Shown one piece after another: positions 29,060-37,267 of a stretch of 64,000 nt of DNA; position 1 is the stretch's first letter, and every line of letters begins with the position of its first letter. The position numbers and the translations under genes are program-made. The notes below the pieces were generated by a model. The model did not search any database and was not told where the DNA came from. It was given only the letters and a program-made list of their open reading frames with translations. The DNA lies in NCBI RefSeq assembly GCF_021390535.1, contig NZ_JAJUXG010000009.1, positions 372,001 to 436,000 of the forward strand, read 5' to 3'. The DNA comes from Dyadobacter sp. CY312 (GTDB lineage Bacteria; Bacteroidota; Bacteroidia; Cytophagales; Spirosomataceae).

Positions 29060-30148
29060 TCAGATTTTTACGATCTTCCCACTGGCTACCGACTTGTAAA
29101 TCGCTTCAACAACGCGTATGTCACGAAGCCCTTCCTCTCCGGGAGCAATGAGTGCCGTGTTTGCGAGCAGTGCGGCACAGTCCTCATCCAGCTGTTTTAC
29201 CTGCTGACTTTTGAGAGGAAAATTGATGACGGTGCCATCAGACATACTTCCTTTGTTACCGCTATATCCCGACTGCGGTTCCAGTTTCGCCCAGCCTTTT
29301 TCGTAATTCACCTGCAGGTAGTTCATATTGATACCAAAGCTTGTCTGACAAGACGCTCTGGCTCCGCTTGGGAAATCGAGCATGAACATCATCGTTTCTT
29401 CAACTTCTTTATAAATTTCCGGACGGGTTGTAGACGCCTGAGCAAAAACGCTGACAGGCTCCTCACCTGTTGCAAGCCGTGCACCCTGCAAAGCGTAAAC
29501 GCCCATATCACCCATTACTCCGCCACCAAGTTTTTTGTTTTGTTTCCAATGATCTGTTCTTGCATCGAAGTAACCTGCCGCGCTGGTGACCATTTTCACT
29601 TTGCCAAATTTGGGTTCTTTCGCCAGTTTCATAACCGCCTGGATGTTGGGATCATGCTGACAACGGTATCCGATCGCCAGTTTTACCTTATTGTTATTAC
29701 AAGCTTTAATCATCGCCTCGCAGTCGGCGACGGATGGCGCCATGGGTTTTTCGCAAAAAACATGTTTACCCGCTTTGGCAGCACGCACAACAAACTCCCT
29801 GTGCATGGAAGGCGGCAATACCACGTACACCACATCGATATCAGGATTGTTCGCGATTTGATCAAAATTCTGATAATTGTAAATGTTCTTGTCCGGGATA
29901 TTGAATTTCGCTTTCCACGTTTGCGCTTTTGCAGGCGTGCCGGTAACAATCCCGGCCAGATAACATTTTTCGGTCAGTTGTAATGCAGGTGCCAGCAGAT
30001 CGGTGCTGTAATATCCGAGGCCAACCAGGGCAATACCAAGCTTGTCTTTCGTGGGACCAGTTGACGCCAGCAAAGAATTTCCGGAAAATAAAGTAGCGGC
30101 GCCAGCCAGCGTTAAAGTCGATAAAAAGTCACGTCTCTCAATATGCAT
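29060..30148 (-). CDS. Gfo/Idh/MocA-family oxidoreductase with Tat-type signal
   Basis: A 362-residue protein. The N-terminus HIERRDFLSTLTLAGAATLF is a twin-arginine signal. The Rossmann part follows (KLGIALVGLGYYSTDLLAP) and the family block HVFCEKPMAPSVADCEAM contains the usual Glu-Lys-Pro. The C-terminal domain has GGGVMGDMGVYALQGAR. The Tat signal suggests the cofactor is bound before export, as in glucose-fructose oxidoreductase and GH109 enzymes. It lies 47 bases after the GH43 gene in the PUL, so a sugar or sugar-derived substrate from xylan side chains is likely. Which one is unknown. Confidence 0.9.
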   Translation of the reverse strand: MHIERRDFLSTLTLAGAATLFSGNSLLASTGPTKDKLGIALVGLGYYSTDLLAPALQLTEKCYLAGIVTGTPAKAQTWKAKFNIPDKNIYNYQNFDQIANNPDIDVVYVVLPPSMHREFVVRAAKAGKHVFCEKPMAPSVADCEAMIKACNNNKVKLAIGYRCQHDPNIQAVMKLAKEPKFGKVKMVTSAAGYFDARTDHWKQNKKLGGGVMGDMGVYALQGARLATGEEPVSVFAQASTTRPEIYKEVEETMMFMLDFPSGARASCQTSFGINMNYLQVNYEKGWAKLEPQSGYSGNKGSMSDGTVINFPLKSQQVKQLDEDCAALLANTALIAPGEEGLRDIRVVEAIYKSVASGKIVKI

Positions 30149-30195
30149 ATCTGTAATTTTTCAAGTATTAGAAGGCCGTAAGCTGGTTTTGCTTC

Positions 30196-31248
30196 CTATG
30201 GATTGATGGTTTTGATGTTACCATTGCTGTCTCTTACAAGTTCTCTCACTTTCACGTTGCGCAGGTGGGTTTTTCCTGAAAGTTCCGAATCATGGTAGAA
30301 CAAATACCATTTGCCTTTCACATCAACGATCGAATGATGTGTTGTCCAGCCTTCAACGGGATTCATGATCACACCTTTGTACGTAAACGGTCCATAAGGA
30401 GAAGTCCCTTCTGCGTAACAAAGCAGATGCGTGTCACCTGTTGAGTAGGAGAAGTAATATTTCCCGTTGTATTTGTGAAGCCATGCTCCCTCAAAAAAAC
30501 GGCGGTTGTTGTCGCCTGCCAGAAGGGGTTTCCCATTTTCGTCAAGGATCTGGACATCACGCAAGGGTTCTGCAAATGACAACATATCATTGCTCATCAC
30601 TGCCACTTTAGCGCTTAGTGCCGGTTCATTCTCATGTCCTTTTCCCAAATCGGTCATCAGCGTTTTATCGTAATTACCAGTATGCCACCGTTGCAGCTGG
30701 CCGCCCCATATGCCTCCCAAATACATATAACTTTTTCCGTCAGTATCCTTGAATACAGCCGGGTCGATGCTGTAACTTCCGGGGATCGGTTTTTCCTCAG
30801 CTTTAAAAGGACCGGCTGGAGATTTACTTGTAGCCACGCCTATGCGAAACACGCCTTCTTTATCTTTGGCAGGAAAGTAAAAAAAGTAAGTTCCGTTTTT
30901 ATAGGCAGCATCAGGCGCCCACATTTGTTTGTCAGCCCAAGGCACATCTTTCACATCCAGCGCTACGCCGTGGTCAATTACTTTCCCACCGATTTTATCC
31001 ATGGAATACACATGATAATCCCGCATCTGGAAGTGTCCGCCTTCGTCATCCTGAGGAACGTCAGCTTCGATATCATGCGATGGATAGATGTAGATTTTTC
31101 CGTTAAAAACATGAGCGGATGGATCGGCAGTATACAGATCGTTTACCAAAGGTTTAATTTTCGCGGGCGTACCCTGTGCATGCAAACTTCCCAATCCAGC
31201 TACAAAAGCAACTACAAGTTTGTTGAAAGAAATCATTTTTATGGTCAT
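30196..31248 (-). CDS. Exported GH43 glycosidase (xylosidase/arabinofuranosidase type)
   Basis: The preferred start is ATG 31248 (MTIKMISFNKLVVAFVAG, a signal peptide), giving 350 residues; ATG 31236 is also possible and the frame extends up to 31284. A single GH43 propeller with the catalytic-base Asp in DLYTADPSAHVF, a second Asp in YSIDPAVF and the acid Glu in RFFEGAWLH. It lacks the extra C-terminal domain of the other GH43 and belongs to a different subfamily. It is the first enzyme gene after SusD but is separated from it by a MITE-like inverted repeat. Confidence 0.92.
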   Translation of the reverse strand: MTIKMISFNKLVVAFVAGLGSLHAQGTPAKIKPLVNDLYTADPSAHVFNGKIYIYPSHDIEADVPQDDEGGHFQMRDYHVYSMDKIGGKVIDHGVALDVKDVPWADKQMWAPDAAYKNGTYFFYFPAKDKEGVFRIGVATSKSPAGPFKAEEKPIPGSYSIDPAVFKDTDGKSYMYLGGIWGGQLQRWHTGNYDKTLMTDLGKGHENEPALSAKVAVMSNDMLSFAEPLRDVQILDENGKPLLAGDNNRRFFEGAWLHKYNGKYYFSYSTGDTHLLCYAEGTSPYGPFTYKGVIMNPVEGWTTHHSIVDVKGKWYLFYHDSELSGKTHLRNVKVRELVRDSNGNIKTINP

Positions 31249-31364
31249 TGATAGGTTATTGAAACTGATAAGTGAGTAAGCCACAGAGTCCTGAATCTAC
31301 TTCATTTTTCAGGCCGGCGAAAACACTCTTTTAAAAGGAATTATTTATAAATGTATTTAAAGTG

Positions 31365-31467
31365 AGAGGCTGTATCAAAAATTAATCATGTTGTCACATT
31401 GAGCGGACGGGGTCCGTACGCTCAATGTGACAAATTTCACTGGTTCCTCAATTGTGATACAGCCTCT
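31365..31467. mobile_element. MITE-like nested inverted repeat (about 103 bp) between SusD and GH43
   Basis: The outer arms AGAGGCTGTATCA (31365-31377) and TGATACAGCCTCT (31455-31467) are perfect inverted copies of 13 bases. Nested inside, TTGTCACATTGAGCG (31391-31405) and CGCTCAATGTGACAA (31419-31433) form a perfect 15-base pair with a near-perfect continuation. There is no reading frame inside. Ends of this kind resemble insertion sequence termini in Bacteroidota. Flanking target duplication is not clear (TTTAAAG against TTTTAAG). As RNA it would be a strong hairpin downstream of SusD. Confidence 0.6.
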
Positions 31468-31524
31468 AATTTTAAGCAAAACAACCGGCTTCTGCTGAAA
31501 CCCGATCGTCAGCTTTCAGGCGTC

Positions 31525-33480
31525 TTACATGTAGCCCGGGTTTTGATATGTAGCTTTTTCAGCGGCAGTTATATCCAGGTTATCCAACTGTCCCTGCGGT
31601 ATTGGTCTCAAATGGTGATAGTCTTCGATCGTTCTTTTGAATGTTGAAGGAGTGTGATTTCCTATCTGCACTCCGGCAATTTCATAAGTACCTGCAATTT
31701 CTCTCCACTTTTGTGTACGTACCAGATCGTACCATCTGTATCCTTCTCCAAAATATTCGCGTGAACGTTCGGCAAGAATGTAATTGATATCAATCGTAGC
31801 AGGAGTTGCAGCAATCATTTTTGCACTGTTATCCTGCACTTTTTCAGCATTGCCATTATTGCTCCAACGCCATTTTCCTGCACGACCACGAATTACGTTG
31901 ATCAAATCTTTTGCAGTTTTACCCGGTTGTGTAGTTGCTCCTTTTACCGCTGCTTCTGCTGCAATGAAATACAGCTCAGAGAATTTGGCGATATTGAAAG
32001 GACGCGTACTGGCTGCATTAGGCTGTCCCAAACCTGTACCGTTATCTGTCCGGTAAGTACCCAGTTTCCATAGCCCGGGATACACAATTCTGCTTATCCC
32101 ACTTGGACCAACCACGTAATCTGCTCTTCCGGGAAGTACGCCTAGCCCCATGCTGCTTTTGTAAACTGAATTTGAGTAATCGATTGCCGTAGCCGGTTCT
32201 TCATCCAGGAATGTAAGTATGGCATCATCTTGGCGCACCTGCAGATTATTTGCGTTAAACAATAATTCATTAGTTACACCCGCCCTGTTCCAATTGCCTC
32301 TGTAAGTAGTGGTGAAAGTTCCGTCGTATCTTGAATCATTTGTCTTATCAGCAAACGTATTCTTGAATACACCGTGAGGAGGAGCCATACGAGTCCACGG
32401 ACGACCCAGTGATTGTACTGCTGCACGCTGCACTGAGTTAACCGTCGTAGCAGCACTCCAGTTGGTCTTCGAGCTGGTTATACTCAGATAATTCCACTGC
32501 ATCATCCATCCGGCAAAGTTCTCTGCATCACCGCCACCTGAATATGTCAGACTTGATCCGTTATATAATTCACTTGTTTCCGTATGATCTGCATACAATA
32601 GCATTTCACTGTTTCTGTCATTAGTACCTACGTTGACATCATAATAAGTGCTTTGCAGAGCGAAAGAACCCGGGCTATCAATACCCGCAACTGCTATATC
32701 ATAAGCCTGCTGAAAGTACCATTTTGCATCATGACCATCAGGGTCTGTACGATTGGCCTGTGGGTAGGTAGGTATGTTACCAGGGTTTTGCAGCCACCAT
32801 CCGTATGTCAGATAAGCTTTTGCCAGATACAGGCGGGCAGCTGTTTTTGTAACTCCGCCTTTAACACGTCCCACAGCCGGCAGATCGTTAACTGCTTTAA
32901 CCAGATCAGGAAAAATTGCTTTTGTGTAAACTTCCGGCACCGTATTCCTGGTTGAGGTACGAAGCGTGGATATATTGAACTTAAGCTCTCCGGATCCTAA
33001 ATCTAAGGGTACCCCGCCAAATGTCTGTACCAGCATAAAGTAATCAAATGCACGGAAAAATCTGGCTTCGGCTATCAGCGCTTCAGAAATACCGACATCC
33101 GTGGCATTTTCAATGACACCATTCGCTGTATTGATATTAGGAAATGCATTGAACCATATATTGCTGGCATCACTGTTGTTTGGCATGATCAGTCCGCCAC
33201 CGGAAAGATCGTGGATCTGGAATTGGCTACCGGCACCATTGGAACCCCAGGTTGCTTCATCGGTTCCGGTCATGCATGAATTATAAAAATATGCATTACC
33301 AAAGATATATCTTAAATGGGCATACATACCTGTCAAACCACCGTAAACCCCTTTTTCAGTTTTAAAGTATTCAGGTGTATAAATAGCCCTCGGTTTCTCT
33401 TCCAGAATATCTGTACATCCTACCGAGAAAAGCATCAGGAGAACCATTCCCCGAAGGCTTAGAAATTGTATCCGTTTCAT
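31525..33480 (-). CDS. susD: SusD/RagB-family glycan-binding outer-membrane lipoprotein
   Basis: A 651-residue lipoprotein: the signal peptide ends with the lipobox LFSVGC. The N-terminal SusD-like domain (ILEEKPRAIYTPEYFKTEKG, then AEARFFRAFDYFMLVQTFGG) and the C-terminal RagB/SusD domain (ELYFIAAEAAVKG, then INYILAERSREYFGEGYRWYDLVRT split by a few residues) are both present. It partners with SusC to bind xylan-derived oligosaccharides at the cell surface. It begins 11 bases after the SusC stop codon. At 651 residues it is long for the family but without visible interruptions. Confidence 0.96.
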   Translation of the reverse strand: MKRIQFLSLRGMVLLMLFSVGCTDILEEKPRAIYTPEYFKTEKGVYGGLTGMYAHLRYIFGNAYFYNSCMTGTDEATWGSNGAGSQFQIHDLSGGGLIMPNNSDASNIWFNAFPNINTANGVIENATDVGISEALIAEARFFRAFDYFMLVQTFGGVPLDLGSGELKFNISTLRTSTRNTVPEVYTKAIFPDLVKAVNDLPAVGRVKGGVTKTAARLYLAKAYLTYGWWLQNPGNIPTYPQANRTDPDGHDAKWYFQQAYDIAVAGIDSPGSFALQSTYYDVNVGTNDRNSEMLLYADHTETSELYNGSSLTYSGGGDAENFAGWMMQWNYLSITSSKTNWSAATTVNSVQRAAVQSLGRPWTRMAPPHGVFKNTFADKTNDSRYDGTFTTTYRGNWNRAGVTNELLFNANNLQVRQDDAILTFLDEEPATAIDYSNSVYKSSMGLGVLPGRADYVVGPSGISRIVYPGLWKLGTYRTDNGTGLGQPNAASTRPFNIAKFSELYFIAAEAAVKGATTQPGKTAKDLINVIRGRAGKWRWSNNGNAEKVQDNSAKMIAATPATIDINYILAERSREYFGEGYRWYDLVRTQKWREIAGTYEIAGVQIGNHTPSTFKRTIEDYHHLRPIPQGQLDNLDITAAEKATYQNPGYM

Positions 33481-33491
33481 ATGAATGCGAT

Positions 33492-36400
33492 TTAAAAAGT
33501 CAAGTTAATTCCTACCAGGTAGTTCCGGGTTGAAGGGGTGTTGGTACCGATCGTTAATATACGTCTCAGTGCTTGTGACAACGGTGCTGCTGCATTCTCA
33601 TTTCCGTAGGAATTGGTTTCAGGATCCATACCTGATTCTTTGTTATACGGAGAGAACATCACAAACGGATTCTGTGCAGTGAAGTAAACCCGCAGCCTGC
33701 TGATACCTGCTTTTTCCAGAAGTTTGGAGTCAAAATTGTAACCCAGTGTCATCGTTCTTACTTTCAGATAAGATGCATCAAAGTATCCCAGCGTACCGCC
33801 GTATTTTGGGTTATCACCACCGATACCACCAGGAGCAGGATATTGAGCCGAGGTATTTTCAGGCGTCCAGTAATCCACTTTCACATTATTCCCAGATCTT
33901 GTATTAAGGTTGTTCAGATACCCCGACGAACCATACAATGTACTATTCAGCAAACCACCGCTTTTGAAAGCTCCGACAATTCCAAGATCAAATCCTTTGT
34001 AAGAAACATGGGTATTAAATCCTCCCTGAAAATCGGGCTGCATGCTGATGATTTGTCTGTCACTTCCACCGATCGCCCGGGTAGGTGTTCCATCAGCATT
34101 ATACTCCCCTGTATATTTAACCTTGATCATCCCGGCATTTCCACCTGGTTCAAGAATATCTCTGTACTTATCTTCCGCCTGCCAGATACCAATTTTCTCA
34201 TAATCGTAAATCGAGTTGATCGGATGGCCTACAAACCACCAGTTACCTTCGTCGCGCTGCTGTCCCGAAGCAAGTGATACCAGTTTGTTACGGTTGGTAT
34301 AGATATTGAAACCCACATCCCATGTCCAGCCATTTCGGTTTTCGATAATTGTTCCGTTCAGGCTTAGCTCGATACCCTTATTCTGAGTCTGGCCAACGTT
34401 GGCTGTGTAGCTGCCTACACCTGATGTCGGCGGTAAGCCTACCCCAAGCAATACGTTTTTGGTTTGCTGTTCGTAGTATTCAGCAGTACCCGACAGACGG
34501 TTGCCAAACAATTTAAAGTCCACACCAAAGTTGACGGTATTGGAAAACTCCCAGCCTAAACGTGGATTAGGCGCATTTGAAACATAAAATCCGGTAGAAT
34601 AAGTATCATCTCCGAAATTGTAAGGCCTTGTAGAAAGGAGCCCCAAAGTCTCGTACGGATTTACAGCCTGGTTGGAAGTTTGCCCGTAACCTGCTCTCAG
34701 TTTCAGAAGATTGATCTGGGTAATTCCACTCATAAAATTCTCTTTCGAAATATTCCATCCTGCGGAAACAGCCGGGTAAGCATTCCACTGGTATCCTGAT
34801 GCAAGGCGGGACGAACCATCAGAACGGTAGGTAACACTCAGCATGTAACGGTCGTCATAGGAGTACATCACACGACCCATATAGGAAAGCAACCCCCACT
34901 GGCTATATCCCTGGTTAGCAGGATTGACCGTAATGATTCCGTCTGCACGACCCAGGTTATAGAACTGGAAAGCATCCGCAGGAATATCCCTTGCCCCAAC
35001 AGAAGAGTTGTTGGATGTGTTTTCCTGTGCAGAGTAAAGCGCTACGGCATTGATCATGTGTTTGTTAAACGATCTGTCATAGCTCAACAGGTTTTCAATT
35101 GCCCAGTTGGTTGTGAGCGTGTTGCTGATACCGGCTGTCGATACGTTTTGTACATTGCCGCTAAAAACACCCTGGCCTGTATAATTTCCATTGTTTGACT
35201 GACGGAAGTTCAGACCCAGGTTAGCACGATATTTCAAACCTGCGATGCCGGGAATTTTTAATTCCCCAAACAACGTGTTGTAGGATCCGTATGCTTTTGT
35301 CAGATCGACATAACCGTCGCCTACGCTATTAAAGCGTTCACGTGAGGGTACCCATTGCAGACCTGTGGTTTGCTCCTGAACAACGGTTTTTATCGTTCCG
35401 TCAGCATTGTACGGGTTTGTAATTGGTGTTCTTGACAAAGCCATTCCTACTGCCGGCACACCGTTTCCGTTGTTGATCGTAAAGTTTGAGTTGGTAGACA
35501 ACCCAACCTTGATATACTTGTTTATTTCCTGATCCACAGAACCTTGCAGTGAGTAACGTGTAAAGTTCTGCAATGGAATAACTGCATTCTCTTTATAATA
35601 ACCAAACCCGAATGAATAGCTACCTTTTTCTGTTCCGGCGGATACGCTCAGGTCATGGCTTGTCATCATTCCATTCCGGTAGATCATATCCTGCCAGTCG
35701 GTATCAACGTCGTTAGACTCATCGAGGGTGTTTTGGTATTTTTGAAGACTTGCAGCACGAAGCGCGGCAAACTCTGGCCCGTTCATCATTGGATATTTGG
35801 CAAAAACTGTTGTAACTCCATGAAAACCATTGTAGTTAAACATTGCCTTCTGTCCTCTTTTCCCGGTATTCGTCGTAATCAGAATCACACCGTTTGCTCC
35901 CCGTGATCCGTAAATCGCGGTGGCAGAGGCATCCTTCAAAATATCCAGACTTTTAATGCTATTTGGATTAATGTCTGTAAGCGAACCGGCGAATGGAATT
36001 CCGTCCAGTACAATCAGCGGATTGTTATCAGCGCGAAGAGAGCGCTGTCCTCTGATCAATATCTGCATTGCAGACCCAGGTTTTGATGATGTTTGAGAAA
36101 TATCTACTCCCACTACCCTGCCCTGCAATGCCTGTGAAAGGTTGGAAGACGGCACTTCTCTCATGATATCACCCGATACAGAGACAACAGAGCCCGTTAC
36201 AGCTTCCTGCCTTTGTACTCCATAACCTACCACCACCACTTCATCCAATACTTTGTTATCACTTTTCAGCAATACGTCAATTTGTTTTTGTGAGCCGATC
36301 GTGATTTCCTGAGAAATGTAGCCGACAAGCGAAACTACCAGCACTGAACCAGGCCCGTCCACATTGAGTTTGAAATTCCCGTCACCATCTGTAATGGTTC

Positions 36401-36638
36401 CTCTTGTGGTAGACTTTATGAGAATGCTCGCTCCCGGCACACCCACACCATCTTCGCCCGTAACCTTACCGGTAACTTCAATGTCGGCGAATGATGCTGA
36501 TTTTTTGATGCCGGAATTAGCCAGACTTGTCCCACCAGCCAAAGCGCTGACCGGAAGTCCACCCAGCAGTAAAATAGGAAGGCCCGATATCGTCACGATC
36601 TTGGCCAACGTGTTACGGTTTAATAAACAGCCATGCAT
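33492..36638 (-). CDS. susC: SusC/RagA-family TonB-linked outer-membrane transporter
   Basis: A 1048-residue protein. After a signal sequence comes a carboxypeptidase-D-like plug extension (EVTGKVTGEDGVGVPGASIL), the TonB-box region (DEVVVVGYGVQRQE), the plug domain (IRGQRSLRADNNPLIVLDGI) and a long beta-barrel ending in a hydrophobic strand with terminal Phe (NYLVGINLTF). It imports oligosaccharides with energy from TonB/ExbBD. It is the first gene of the PUL and is divergent from the hybrid two-component regulator across 629 bases. No extra N-terminal STN domain is present, so anti-sigma signalling is unlikely. Confidence 0.97.
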   Translation of the reverse strand: MHGCLLNRNTLAKIVTISGLPILLLGGLPVSALAGGTSLANSGIKKSASFADIEVTGKVTGEDGVGVPGASILIKSTTRGTITDGDGNFKLNVDGPGSVLVVSLVGYISQEITIGSQKQIDVLLKSDNKVLDEVVVVGYGVQRQEAVTGSVVSVSGDIMREVPSSNLSQALQGRVVGVDISQTSSKPGSAMQILIRGQRSLRADNNPLIVLDGIPFAGSLTDINPNSIKSLDILKDASATAIYGSRGANGVILITTNTGKRGQKAMFNYNGFHGVTTVFAKYPMMNGPEFAALRAASLQKYQNTLDESNDVDTDWQDMIYRNGMMTSHDLSVSAGTEKGSYSFGFGYYKENAVIPLQNFTRYSLQGSVDQEINKYIKVGLSTNSNFTINNGNGVPAVGMALSRTPITNPYNADGTIKTVVQEQTTGLQWVPSRERFNSVGDGYVDLTKAYGSYNTLFGELKIPGIAGLKYRANLGLNFRQSNNGNYTGQGVFSGNVQNVSTAGISNTLTTNWAIENLLSYDRSFNKHMINAVALYSAQENTSNNSSVGARDIPADAFQFYNLGRADGIITVNPANQGYSQWGLLSYMGRVMYSYDDRYMLSVTYRSDGSSRLASGYQWNAYPAVSAGWNISKENFMSGITQINLLKLRAGYGQTSNQAVNPYETLGLLSTRPYNFGDDTYSTGFYVSNAPNPRLGWEFSNTVNFGVDFKLFGNRLSGTAEYYEQQTKNVLLGVGLPPTSGVGSYTANVGQTQNKGIELSLNGTIIENRNGWTWDVGFNIYTNRNKLVSLASGQQRDEGNWWFVGHPINSIYDYEKIGIWQAEDKYRDILEPGGNAGMIKVKYTGEYNADGTPTRAIGGSDRQIISMQPDFQGGFNTHVSYKGFDLGIVGAFKSGGLLNSTLYGSSGYLNNLNTRSGNNVKVDYWTPENTSAQYPAPGGIGGDNPKYGGTLGYFDASYLKVRTMTLGYNFDSKLLEKAGISRLRVYFTAQNPFVMFSPYNKESGMDPETNSYGNENAAAPLSQALRRILTIGTNTPSTRNYLVGINLTF

Positions 36639-37267
36639 AATTGATGTATAATTTGATGTTCTGAATTAATTGAATTGGCAATCCGGGCTGGCTACCATCC
36701 GGGATTGTCATTACCGGAGAGCAGACCACTTACCGGCAAATTTCTGAGGGCGTACAGTTTCATTTCATAAATTTCGGGTTGAATAAATGTGTAAAAAACT
36801 TAATCAAAAGGTGGTCAAAACGACTTGCAGATAAATCCTGAAATTAAATAGTGTCATTTTGACAATATTTAATTTCGACGTAGTTTCGGTCTCTGATGTT
36901 GCAACTCTCGCTATTTCTCAGGATCCGGTTTAAACCAATGGATTGCTAAGAATTGCTAAGCTCATGCATCAAAACAGTTCATCATTTTTTCCAGATATTA
37001 TTTGATTTATTGTCGACAAAAGTAACTTGTCCGGGCATTCTGATGTGAGCACATTTGTTTATTTTACCGGCACAAATGTTCAAAATCGTCTGAAAAATGA
37101 GGAATTCGGAGACAAACTTGCATTTTTACTATTAAATTATCGTTTTGAAGCAGAAAACGGGGCTTATATCGCCAGGAGATCACACAAAATTGCTCATGCC
37201 TTTTTCCTTGATTTTTTACAGAGAACATTCATATTATAATCGGGTAACCAGATAACCCTTCACATCA
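36639..37267. other. 629-base divergent control region between SusC and the hybrid regulator
   Basis: No credible gene. A 70-codon open frame at 37027-37239 looks random in composition. The TGTCA-N3-TGACA site at 36852-36864 lies in the SusC half. The SusC leader from 36639 to about 36840 is long enough for a structured 5' region, but no known element was recognised. Confidence 0.55.
36852..36864. promoter_or_regulatory. Palindromic operator candidate (site 2)
   Basis: TGTCATTTTGACA has the same TGTCA-N3-TGACA core as the site upstream of GH95. On the minus strand the two read TGTCAAAATGACAC and TGTCATGATGACAC. It is 214 bases upstream of the SusC start. A related half-site GTCAAAACGAC lies at about 36815. 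Confidence 0.5.

Noticed and set aside
37027..37239. 70-codon open frame in the SusC/regulator divergent region
   Set aside because: No family resemblance, no ribosome-binding context and a mixed composition typical of chance frames.
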